Source: Peltaster fructicola (lineage: Eukaryota; Ascomycota; Dothideomycetes). Taken from it: a stretch of DNA of 64,000 nucleotides. Shown piece by piece: positions 28,301-37,179 of this stretch. The notes beneath the pieces are model-generated. The model had not been told where the DNA came from and did not search any database. It worked only from the letters and a program-made list of their open reading frames with translations. The stretch spans positions 992,001 to 1,056,000 of the forward strand of contig CP051143.1 of assembly GCA_001592805.2 (NCBI GenBank). Reading direction: 5' to 3'. Both the position numbers and the translations under genes were made by a program. The stretch's first letter is position 1, and every line of letters begins with the position of its first letter.

Positions 28301-29458
28301 CTGAGCGTTCCTCATAGCGCTCGTGCAGACCAGCATCGTATGAAGCTCCAAGACTTTCGTGGAATCCACCTCTTCTTTGGCGAGCAGTTTAGATTTGGCG
28401 ATGGTTTGCAAGGGCAAATGCAGAAACTCAATGCCTGGCGGAGGTGTCTCGAGTGTCATTATAATGCTGATCTGAGTCTCAACACGAGATTTGGTTGATA
28501 TGGGCGCTATGTGTAGTCGTGATCGTCCTGGTCGCGTAGATCCTTTGCGACCTGAGCCCAAGGACATTCCGCTCGTGGGTGAAGGCGTAAAGCCGAGTCC
28601 TCCTGTGGGCGAGAAGTGGGCGGTAGAGTTGAAGTCGTTGTTCCAGGCTGGATTCTGCTGGCTCAGATTATTATGCCAGCCTGGTACTGGATTGAATGCT
28701 TCGTTGCTCTCAGATGAAGGTGTGGAGAACATGGCGTGAGGTGAGGCGTTCGTGAACATCATGGCGTTTGTCGAGGGAGAGTGATCCCTTGATCCGTCGA
28801 GAGTGAATGTCGCTGGATTGATAGTCTGCACAGGGGAGGTTTGATTGAAGCCACGACTGACTTGTGGCATCATCATGCCGTGCACCTGCTCGTCCAGCGA
28901 GAGCGCAGCGTCGAAAGCACCAGGATTGATAGGGCTGGATGCATTACTGTTGAAATCGAACAGCGCATTCGACGCAGACATATGCTGTTGCTGCTGTGGC
29001 ATATCGATATGAGCGGATCGCGTGTGCATCTGCTGCCTATCACCCATATCGACCATACCCTCACTTTTCATTATGAGCCTGCTCTTGTCATGGCCGTCCT
29101 GCGCATCTGATGCTGGCGATTCGGATGTTGTCTTGCGCTTCCTGCTGCTCGAGGTGTCTGAAGCAGAATCCTGACTAGAGCTTTCTGCTGATCGATTCGT
29201 GAGCATGTGCATGTGATTGGAAGGTGTAGGGGCGAAATCGAGAGTCGGCTTGGAAGACTTGCGCATTGTCAATCCACCACTACCTGGGCTGTCCACGAAG
29301 TCGCTCATGTTCGTATAGTTCTCGAAAGCGTTGCCCGCGCCGCCAGCTCCGCTAAAGGGTGACTCTGCTGGCATGGCGTCCTCGAATTGTGTGCTGCCAA
29401 AGACAGGATCATTCCAGTCGACAGAGCTGTCGCCCATGCTTGCGTCGGTCGGATCCAT
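25385..29458 (-). CDS. Mga2/Spt23-like ER-tethered transcription activator
   Basis: This large protein matches Mga2/Spt23, made as ER membrane precursors and released by ubiquitin-dependent processing to activate the fatty-acid desaturase gene OLE1 in response to membrane packing. The N-terminal half is disordered with activation-like acidic patches and a conserved central block (RSRLHIAPISTKSRVETQ). An IPT/TIG fold sits at about residues 820-900 (KITPTEGPVAGGTEVSIYG). Ankyrin repeats follow at about 990-1075 (GETPLSLACAAG, GFTPLMHAALHSK). A hydrophobic anchor lies near the C-terminus. A 48-nt intron (25496-25543, GTACGC, branch GCTGACTT, acceptor TTGCAG) has no stop and keeps frame. Splicing gives 1341 residues and one smooth anchor; the unspliced frame gives 1357. 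The family is secure. Confidence 0.92.
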   Translation of the reverse strand: MDPTDASMGDSSVDWNDPVFGSTQFEDAMPAESPFSGAGGAGNAFENYTNMSDFVDSPGSGGLTMRKSSKPTLDFAPTPSNHMHMLTNRSAESSSQDSASDTSSSRKRKTTSESPASDAQDGHDKSRLIMKSEGMVDMGDRQQMHTRSAHIDMPQQQQHMSASNALFDFNSNASSPINPGAFDAALSLDEQVHGMMMPQVSRGFNQTSPVQTINPATFTLDGSRDHSPSTNAMMFTNASPHAMFSTPSSESNEAFNPVPGWHNNLSQQNPAWNNDFNSTAHFSPTGGLGFTPSPTSGMSLGSGRKGSTRPGRSRLHIAPISTKSRVETQISIIMTLETPPPGIEFLHLPLQTIAKSKLLAKEEVDSTKVLELHTMLVCTSAMRNAQLKAKALRRAAAQNNLEIQQRAEAQRETGDEDKNDPKLVADEDKPCNGGEVRICNNCIQRERKRAARKKLKKEEEQQHWERYETERVVVFNSNELLPFKAWEAAPQKESAHTDEYVAPDGAIQVSAAMRIACYCRHQNEKEGFQVIFTMKDAEGNVVAQDVSDSILITDDHKTHPPTFPGQMSDQMMFGAGSNYSSHGLPTSYSMVDMSQHVQPGFTSSRSTGNLQGLAYGNQYNQGHVHQMQSGTFSQTTSASMTPTNSLSRPGSPTSAGNSGPNKKRKSSSFHRKVPSGLTMTPRVDTTVPPTTSAAPSAVSIMSQFSPTTPGSAFPGQEQSFMNMGSAVNAQYIGSGPSTPSDNLQYANQQLSQSRSNTQQVPDYYQSLPSSRVNSRAPSPVMQANRPYPRQQMQPGAANRGQMFAQGMQPQVEPDTSALPMIHKITPTEGPVAGGTEVSIYGRDFAQGMQVYFGDQPATAITFYGEQALLCTSPPGRVGGVQVTVLPVGHVPQYNPSQMNRPVFTYKNANEKVMEMALRFVSQQQTGNSGAWWQVTQQNATRWMQQTINRSAGFPTGFEGNVMSAPPAVLERMVNNVVDAFDLAEVADPSALDATFITGETPLSLACAAGLQEPVRALLVRGANPDGRDMNGFTPLMHAALHSKIPIFKLLITRGADPSIRSLSGYTAMDVAPADTQGSLQQILWSTPRSRLNRPYLKNRDSSASFASSRTSWDISSASMYESEDWCSDATRSPRRLSVNNNAFDSAIMEDDVTSDKQDTVTIKSYAPLPAAMIAVRDSITLQVQHFHQTLQKSIVQLHFAITPFPDLNERQDNALLRRLATVVHTLNETFPYLPTAPLGAVLPPAYSELYPETMHVTSDGIDFSLPPTKKSDPEQQIVPSATIATSTTKSEPESRMLTQWVLWLCVRLLITTCEAFADLLQVPIFFAMITLLFQAFSAKTGRTLSVLEAAQVVESIH
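25496..25543 (-). other. Stop-free 48-nt intron inside the Mga2 anchor
   Basis: On the minus strand the segment starts GTACGC and ends with GCTGACTTGTTGCAG, a canonical branch and acceptor. It is 16 codons long with no stop. Removal joins LWLC to VPIFFAMITLL; retention adds a 16-residue insert containing Arg, Glu and Asp. Confidence 0.7.
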
Positions 29459-30610
29459 CCTTTGGTCGGTCTCCTGGCGAGTCCGAGGGAATCGTTACAC
29501 AAGCGATGCGCCCTGCCACGTTCTCCTCGCCGTTCAGAGGCTGCTGTCCACCTCTTGACGACTCGCAGCTCAAGAAGCTCAGTGCGCCATAGGGCTCGAT
29601 GGTGCTGGTCGAGACGATAGTGGTGAGTTTTATTAGAAGGCGTACCACTGAAGTGCAGCAGCGGACCCGAGATATTGTAAGGAGTGGCAGCGGTACACGA
29701 GGTGTGACAAGGATGTCGCAGCAGGAAAGGTTATTGGCGTCACGCAAGCTTATCACCGACGGCGGTGGATTCGAAGGAAAGGTGATTTTCAGCAGCGGAG
29801 AGCAACTTTTGAATGGGTAACGGTGGTCTTCTGTATGCGTTCGTGCTTGCGGTGAACTCAATAATAGCACACAACGCGTGGAGAGAGCAAAGATGGTGCG
29901 GAGAGTAGGATATGACTATCTTGTCTGCGGAGCAAACCAGGGTAATCCGCTACTCGTCCTCTTTGTAGCTACTACATTGACTCGTTATCCTTTGCGGGGG
30001 TGAGGCTCAGCATGGCAGAATGGTGCCTCCATGTTGTCGTCGGCATATGAATCCTGTACTTACACCACTGAGTGAAATCACTACATGAGATTCTCGTGTT
30101 AACGGAAAGCGGACCCTGCGAGAGAAGAGAGCTGCTTCGAGCTTGGAGTTGTCAGCATTTCAAGCATGACCAACTGCTGGCGAGCACTATTGCACTATCG
30201 ACCTGGCTGCAAACTCTATCTGGCAGACGATTCCAAGAGTTCATCGCTTGCATGCTCTAATAATCTAGGTCTCGGCCCCACAGATCGAAGGTTTCATGCG
30301 CAGATCATACAATCTCAAGATGAGGTGTCTGCTTCATAACGCTTGTTAACGCAATGTGAAGGCAAGACAGAGACAGAAAACAACAATCGCTTATCTCGCC
30401 AGCCTTGACAGACGCCACAACCGAGCTAAGACACAATATGCACTGGCATTAGTGAAGAGGTAACGCAGTGATCGTGAAGAATTGTTCATAAGCTATTTCA
30501 TGATACGTATGCTGAATGCTTCAAGTTCAACGCTTGCAACAAGCAGCAGTATTACACACTGAAGCTGTTGCCTGCAGAGGGTTCGTGACCAGAATGAGCT
30601 CACCCGGGGC
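29459..30610. other. Intergenic region upstream of the MGA2-like gene
   Basis: About 1.15 kb between two minus-strand genes. It should contain the promoter and leader of the MGA2-like gene. A minus-strand open frame overlaps the MGA2 start region but lacks a credible product. No other gene is seen. Confidence 0.5.
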
Positions 30611-32709
30611 TCAGAACACATCCTCTGGCCATTCAAAGGCCTCTTGAGATGGAGTTTGGCGGGCTCGGTGATTCTTGGCTGCATCTGCAGCACGAGTGAG
30701 GACGACTTCCTCAGCTTCAGCCTTGACGGCAGAGCGCTTGACCGGACTCATCGACCGAGTAACGCGGCCGAAACGAGCTGGTGTAGCTACAGCAGTAGGT
30801 CTGGACGGGTCGTCATTGAGTGGCACTGTCATCATGCCCTCTTCTTCCTCGTACACTGGGTCCAGCGAATGTGCTGTCGAGTCGATACTAAGGCGGACCG
30901 ATGCGTTGCGAGATGGCTCGACGGATGGATGAGCGAGCTCATCCGCGTAGTGCTGAAATAGATCTGTCTGATCTTGCTCGTCCTCGATGTGTTCGACGAG
31001 TGTTGTGTTCTCTGCATGCTGTTGTGACTTTGCTTGGAACACGGTCGACCAAGTCTTCTTGACAAGCTTTTCAGGGCGGCTGTCTTCGCTCTCATCGTCG
31101 CCTCTATCACGATCAGATCGACGCTTCTTACTGCGCTGCTGTTGCTCGCCTGACTTTGGCACAGGCTGCTTGTCCATTGGCGTGGGTCCATCGTACGCGA
31201 CGTCGTCACTGGTTGGAGGAGTAGTGGCTTGAGTAATGGCCAAGCGTTTGCCCACCTCATCTGGAGTGGACGGCTCATTGAATGCGTTCGCTGGGTCCAT
31301 TGCTGCCAGGCTAGATTCTCGCTTGCCAACGCTCTGGATTTCGTCAAGCTTCTGCGGATCCTCAGTATCGAAAGGTCGGCAGCACGACGAGGATATGCTT
31401 TCGGTCGTGTTGCACGGATTGTCTCTTCACCTTCACCCTGCTGGGACAAAGCGATAGCATCAGCATCGAGCAGACGCTCACTAGGCAAGCTTGGCAGGCC
31501 CCCAGGGACAAACTTTCGTCTCACACTTGACAGTGGTGCAAAGCGATCATGACTGGACTTCGGCATAGGGGATGCTTCGGTCAGCGCTTCATCGAGCTCC
31601 CTTCGTGCAATGTTGAGCTTCATCTCGAGATCGCTCACTCGCTTGCTAAGCTTGTGTTGCTTCTTGAGGTCCACCCGAGACTGTGTCTTGCGCAGTGTGC
31701 CAGCATCAGCATCGCCCTTGACTGGTGACAAGGAGGCCGATGATTCGCGATTGCTGGAGCCAAACAAATTGGCATCCGACTGCGTCTTCTTGAGGTTCAG
31801 TCGCAGATTGCTGATGGATGGTCTTGTGAAGTGCATGCGACTTCGCAATGTCCTCTCACCATCAGCATGGCTGTCCGCGCGTGAGGCAGCACCACTACGT
31901 GCAGCGCCTGTACCAAATGAGGTCAGCCGGCTTTCCTCTAGTAACTCGACGCCGGAATCTCGCTGCATGTTGGTGCCGCCCACTCTCTTGGTCGGAATCT
32001 GTCCAGTCTGCTTCATGTGTGCGTATTGCTGCTCAGCCTCGAGCTTTTGTCTTCTTTTGCGCTCAAGCTCCATGTTTCTCAGTGTCAGCTCCTCTTTCGT
32101 TTCATTCCATATCTGTTTCCAGAGTGCAACCGGACGGAAGTTGTTGGCTAGGCGCTGACCAAAGCGATAGAAGGCTGAAGTCTGCTCAGCAGGCTCAGCG
32201 CGACCTATATCTCGCATCTCATCTGCAGACTCGCCGGGAGTGGGCATGCCATCGTGATATTCGTTCATCAGAGTATCGAGTTGTTCAAGATTTCCACTGT
32301 CGGTTCGAATGACACGTGTGAAGGCACTTGGCGGCTTCTGGCTTGGCTTGTCTGTGAGGCTGCCTTCTTGAAACTTGGATTCACGTGCTTGTTGCTCGGT
32401 CGATCGAGCTTGCTCAGCCTTGTGACGGAGATTGAGAGACGATAGGTTGTTTACGCCTTTCTTACGGCGGAGAGTACCTCGTCGTTGAGCTGATGCACTG
32501 TCTGATGGTTCGATGCTGTCTCTATCTTGAGATGGTGACGCACGATGGCGCTTCGGTGTTTGTTCTTCGTCTTCGTCTTCGTCTTCTGGAGCTGCATCGT
32601 ACGTGAAGTTGTTCTCGCGCTTACGCTTGGCTACGCTAGACGACATCTCGACTTGTGATCTCTGCTTGCGAGGCGTGTCCTTTCGTGGTACTGGTGGTGC
32701 ACTTTCCAT
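30611..32709 (-). CDS. Conserved fungal nuclear protein (putative RNA-binding), frame change inside
   Basis: The gene encodes a long hydrophilic, charged protein like those annotated in fungi as nuclear RNA-binding proteins; the function is not established. Exon 1 starts at ATG 32709 (MESAPPVPRKDTPRKQRS). It shows a Lys/Arg-rich nuclear-type segment, the block SAFYRFGQRLANNFRPVALW, a coiled coil (ELTLRNMELERKRRQKLEAE) and RRKFVPGGLPSLPSERLLDAD. The protein then changes frame and ends AFEWPEDVF at 30611. A GT-AG join that keeps phase is an intron at 31303-31436, giving 654 residues. However, frames on both sides of 31375-31400 look coding (RATRPKAYPRR and then DTEDPQKLDEIQS), so a small indel is an equal possibility. 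The product is soluble, with no membrane segment. Confidence 0.65.
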
Positions 32710-34162
32710 TATGTGTGATCTGCTGGCAGGAACGACGTTGATCTGCCGTCGAACGTGTTTATCGTACGTAGTTCTCCTGAGTGATGGTGTGTCGTAACAA
32801 GTCGTGCGCTCTTCGCTAAATGCTGTAACAATGCCGCTAACTCACCACGCGCCCCTATGCTGTACAGATGCTCGTCAAATGTAAGGCATGATATTGACTG
32901 TCCTCTTCACGAGTTGCTGTTTGAAGGGGTGTTCGAGCAGCGTTCGCTTGTAAATAAAGTAAACAGGGTCTTGGTGACACGCGTGCGCACGGACCGAAAG
33001 ACAGCCGTAGAGGACATATCGATAGTGGGGCATGAACCAACTTCATGCGCATCCAATATCCCTCCTGCTTGGTAACCATGTTCATTCGAACATTCTGACG
33101 GCAACTGAAGTCTCTACAAGGCATTACATTGTCTCTGAGTCGCTATCAGGAGTATCTACTAATCGACATGGGCCCTGTGGTGCCTGATCAGAGCACGACA
33201 ACAAGATTACAAGTATGCTAAAGGCAGCTCATCACGCTTTACGTTCAACATAAGATTTCCTGCATCAATCAAACTCTCAGTTATGCTCAATTCCTGCCTC
33301 CGTGTCAGCAGATGAGCATAGACATCCTCACTGAGTATGGTTGCCATCCCTGCTTCACATTCGTTTGTCATTGCATGAGATGACCCGCAGAATGCTTCGC
33401 AGCCGTACCAGCCGGCTTTGCTCCCTGCTCCTGGCTTCCCAATGTCATGGACACGTCGCGACAGAGCTGCTACCACTGTCTTGTCTACACGTTTTCTGAT
33501 AAGAAGCCATGAAGGACTGCGGTATCATGCCTTCACACTGAACACTTGCAATCGCAGAGCGATCTGCACTGCAGTGCACACTTCGGTACACCTCCTCTAG
33601 AGGGTCACTGTAGACTTGTTCTCCATGTCCTGGCGATGCGTGCATCGATGCTTCAGGAAAGCCAGCCAGGCAGCTTATCTCACGTATAAAGACACGCCAT
33701 TACCACTGACGGGCTCAAAATCGTCTGACTGTAGTGTTGTGCTAGATGCTGACCTCATGCACTGTCACAATGCGCGAACAATGACTTGATTCCTGTCATA
33801 GCATGGTGGACAGAGGCGCACGAGCGGAAACCACCGGAGGTATCGGTATCGATAATCTGACCACTAGAAACAACCTCTTTAACTAGCTTGTGACACATGC
33901 ATTCTCGACTACACAACATTCATGATCGAGCGCAAGACCTCTAACAACGGCCCCTCAAAACGATTCGGTCTGCGCAGTTCACAATCCGAAGGGATGTCCT
34001 ATCCAGCATAGTGAACTACCTGCTACAACCGGTGATACATCGAAGCACCACTCGGCATGATCTCGGTCTGACGGGTCGCCAAAAGAAATCTGCCTCACGA
34101 ACACCCCAAGACCGCGTACATCTCACATCTCCAACAGACTACTTGCTCTCAAGCGCGCAGTC
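32710..34162. promoter_or_regulatory. Long divergent intergenic region
   Basis: About 1.45 kb between two divergent genes. Small frames on both strands show no known protein. The last 200 bases before 34163 are C/A/T-rich, typical of a fungal leader. Confidence 0.45.
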
Positions 34163-34747
34163 ATGTCGAGTCAACGACCGTTCTTGAGCAATTTCCTCGC
34201 AATCTTCAGAACACACACACCACCCATTGCGAAATCTGCGCCGTCCTTGACTGCTGCAGCGTCGACAGCAACTGCGTCGGCTCAGAACCTGTGGACCGCA
34301 GCAACAGCAGTCCCTCTGAAGCAGTCATCACAGTCCGTCGACAAACCAGTCACAAGCCCACGGCCGATCAATGCAAAGTCAGGCGCTTATAACCCTGCTA
34401 CTTCGTCAGCAGCAGATCGACAACTACAAGCTTCGATATCTCCTCTACAACACAATGTGAGCCCTCAGACACACCTCCCGCGATCGCCCTCGTCCGGAAG
34501 TCTGCCAATGTATGGCCCGCCAAACAAACCGCAACCATCATACCCGACACTGCACGAGACGAGACGAGCACGAAGAGGTAGTGATAGCAGCTCTGATTCT
34601 GGAGGCTTTAGAGAGGTTAGATCTGGTGGGGAGAAGTGGTATATCGGTGGTATCACAGCCTCGGGCGAGGAAAAGTACTACAAGCTGGGTATGGTCAGAC
34701 GAGAGCGAAGCGCCGACAGGATCAGCGCAGATCAATTGAGTCTATGA
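34163..34747 (+). CDS. Small conserved fungal protein of unknown function
   Basis: This 194-residue single-exon protein is unrecognised beyond resembling conserved hypothetical fungal proteins. The first 130 residues are low-complexity, rich in Ser, Ala, Thr and Pro. The start MSSQRPFLSNFLAIFRTH is amphipathic and could act as a mitochondrial presequence, which is speculative. The only folded-looking part is the C-terminal 60 residues: a Ser/Asp cluster (GSDSSSDSGG), then FREVRSGGEKWYIGG and EEKYYKLGMVRR, ending SADRISADQLSL. The invariant-looking core GEKWYIGG with YYKLG may be a short interaction motif. It is tail to tail with the Sly41-like transporter, 148 bases apart. Confidence 0.7.
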   Translation: MSSQRPFLSNFLAIFRTHTPPIAKSAPSLTAAASTATASAQNLWTAATAVPLKQSSQSVDKPVTSPRPINAKSGAYNPATSSAADRQLQASISPLQHNVSPQTHLPRSPSSGSLPMYGPPNKPQPSYPTLHETRRARRGSDSSSDSGGFREVRSGGEKWYIGGITASGEEKYYKLGMVRRERSADRISADQLSL

Positions 34748-34895
34748 GATACTGGGAACATGACCTGATGATTTATGAGCGAGGCGTTCGGAGTAGTTGT
34801 GGAGATGGTCTTTGCACAAGCAAGATACGGGTTTGATAATGTACAGATCTATATTGAGGCACAGTCTTCTATCTTGCACTGGCATCACGTTGGCC

Positions 34896-36533
34896 TTACG
34901 ACCCAGTACCGTCCAAACGCCGTATGTCCTCTGCTTTCGGAGGGAATGAAAACGTACCAGGCGTGCCTCGCGAGGGCGAGTTCTGTGCACTGCCTCGAGG
35001 CCGACCAGGGCCGTGGTTATCGCCATTGGCAAACCCTGAAGAGCCGGCAAGTGGTCTCGCGTTCGGATCGACACTGACAGGCGATGAGATCATCCCTTCA
35101 TTCCGCTTGGTATTGTTGACGTCCAAGGGCAGAAGTGGCTGCGCTGACTCTCCCATTTCCTTCGCAAGCTTGTCGGCTTTTGCTGCGTCTGAAGTACGAT
35201 CGTACAAGTACAATCCGAGGAATGTCAAGCCAAAGCCGAATCCTTGGATGTATGTCATAGGACTGCCAAACCATATGATGGCAAACATGATGACCGCCAC
35301 CCGTTTGATCAAGCTCGCCACAGAGTAAGTCACGGGACTGACCATGCCGAGAAGTATGAAGGCAACGAGTGACTGACCAAAGTGGAAGGTGCCATTGAAG
35401 ATGAACTCTGCCAGCAAAGCACCGCGACCCATGGCGCTTTCATTCAGTGTGATCGCAGAGCTATTCATGTATTCTCGCATGAGTCCGAAACCCTCGCTGA
35501 AAAGCCAGATCGGTGCTGTCACGCAGAATGCCATGCCGCTGGAATAGCACAACAGGTTCAGCTTGTCAGGTTTCCTCCGACTTAGCGGTGAGCCGTCTGC
35601 CTCTGCCCTTGCTGCCTCGTTGAAGATCTGCTTGCTGACAATGTTCTGTGTGACGAACAAGATAGCTGAGCCAAAGGCGTATGCCAGTCCAATAAGGTTC
35701 GATGTAGTGTTTGCTGCGCATGCCATAAAAACTCCGATTGTGAGCGGCACCAAAGAAAGGTAGATTGGTATGCTGTATCTGATGTCGTAGAAGACTCTAT
35801 ACGCCACGACAGTCATAAGAGGACTGAGCCCTTTGATGGTATGGACCAAGGACACCGGGATCCTTGCCATAGCGTCACTGTTGAGTATGTGTCCACCGAC
35901 CTGGAAAGCAGTAAGAGGCAGGGTTGCATAGATGATCTCCATGGTCGGTCGCCGTATACCACCCTTCAATACTGGAGCGAACTCGCGCAGCGCTGGACTA
36001 TGTCTCGCAGCCCACGACAGGAAGATGCACCAGAAGCATACCAGCATGAATTGCACCACGGTCAGCGTAATCGGCTTGTTGAATGCTGTCAGGATTGCTT
36101 TCGACGAAGTGTTCGTCAATATGCTGGTAGCATACCAAATGACGCAGCCAGCCACGACCTTGTAGCTGATGGGCGCTCTCAGAGAATCTGCAATCTCGTG
36201 TGCGCTCTCGCTTATGCTCGACTTGCGTGTTCTCACAGTCTTTAATGCCTCGGACAGGCTCTTTTGTCGTCCATGTCGTCCTTTGCGAGCAGCACCATTA
36301 CTAGATCCGTTCCATCTCTCCTGTCCAAAGGACACTCGGCCAGTGTATGACTCTCCTGTTGGCGTGCCGTTGATATGGCCATTGGCGCCTCTGCTTCCAT
36401 CATGGTCGTAGTCCTCGATCGCTTCGCTCATGTATGCCTGATTCTTGGTATATTCTGACATCGGGAAAGGAGTTTTCATCGAAGAAGATCGGCGTCGCGG
36501 CTCGTCGCCCAAGGCATGCGGTGCCATTGCCAA
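34896..36533 (-). CDS. Sly41-like TPT/drug-metabolite family transporter
   Basis: This 545-residue protein is a ten-helix member of the triose-phosphate/nucleotide-sugar translocator group, closest in architecture to yeast Sly41, an ER or Golgi protein that suppresses vesicle-transport defects. The transporter core lies at about residues 120-440: SYKVVAGCVIWYATSILTNTS, TLTVVQFMLVCFW, ATLPLTAFQVGGHI, VSLVHTIKGLSPLMTV and the late motif GMVSPVTYSVASLIKRVAVI with GFGLTFLGLYLYDR. Both termini are hydrophilic; the C-terminus is Gly/Pro-rich (NGDNHGPGRPRGSAQNSP). It is a single exon starting at ATG 36533. The substrate is not known for this subgroup. Membership of the TPT family is firm. Confidence 0.87.
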   Translation of the reverse strand: MAMAPHALGDEPRRRSSSMKTPFPMSEYTKNQAYMSEAIEDYDHDGSRGANGHINGTPTGESYTGRVSFGQERWNGSSNGAARKGRHGRQKSLSEALKTVRTRKSSISESAHEIADSLRAPISYKVVAGCVIWYATSILTNTSSKAILTAFNKPITLTVVQFMLVCFWCIFLSWAARHSPALREFAPVLKGGIRRPTMEIIYATLPLTAFQVGGHILNSDAMARIPVSLVHTIKGLSPLMTVVAYRVFYDIRYSIPIYLSLVPLTIGVFMACAANTTSNLIGLAYAFGSAILFVTQNIVSKQIFNEAARAEADGSPLSRRKPDKLNLLCYSSGMAFCVTAPIWLFSEGFGLMREYMNSSAITLNESAMGRGALLAEFIFNGTFHFGQSLVAFILLGMVSPVTYSVASLIKRVAVIMFAIIWFGSPMTYIQGFGFGLTFLGLYLYDRTSDAAKADKLAKEMGESAQPLLPLDVNNTKRNEGMISSPVSVDPNARPLAGSSGFANGDNHGPGRPRGSAQNSPSRGTPGTFSFPPKAEDIRRLDGTGS

Positions 36534-37179
36534 GGTGTTTATCGCGTCGTAGATTGCTTCAGGCCATCGTGGGTCGAGGTGTAGACCCCTGTTGCGCGCA
36601 AATGCTGGTTGTCGTATGCGGCTGACGCAGCTCGGTATCGAACGTCAGATGCTGTCTGCAGCTCGATCTGTAGACTCAGCTTCTTCACTGATCAAACGAG
36701 TGATGATTGGAGGTATTTAAGAATCACGAACGCTGACACAGGGATAGATTGCATGTGGCCATTTTTGGCACAAACCTGAAAAGCAGTGGAGAAGCCACAT
36801 CATCTCTTCGCCGATACGCCTAAGGTCTATCACATACTGTAACAGCTACAGTATATTCGTGAACAGCAACAGACATCTTTGAGGAAGATTCTTGTCGATA
36901 TGCTGGAGACGTCATTCTATCAATGATCAAGGACACAACAAGTCCTCCAGTACGGTCAACGGCGCCCGCCTTTGCTCAAGCTGGGACAACCTCACAGATC
37001 AGCATTGCGCCATCACGGATGGTATAGCATTTGCCAGCTCAACCCAAGGTGTTCCCTAGTGCTCAGGCTTGGTCATCTTCACATACACATATTGCTGCAT
37101 CAGAGACACTGTACAGACCACGATCTTATTGCCAAACCTCGAGCAAGGACATCGTGATCGGCCCCTATCGCTGTGTCGT
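36534..37179. promoter_or_regulatory. Divergent promoter region
   Basis: About 650 bases between the transporter and the hydrolase start codons. It contains a 34-codon open frame at 36923-37027 (starting MIKDTTSPP) that could be an upstream ORF of the hydrolase transcript. Confidence 0.4.
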
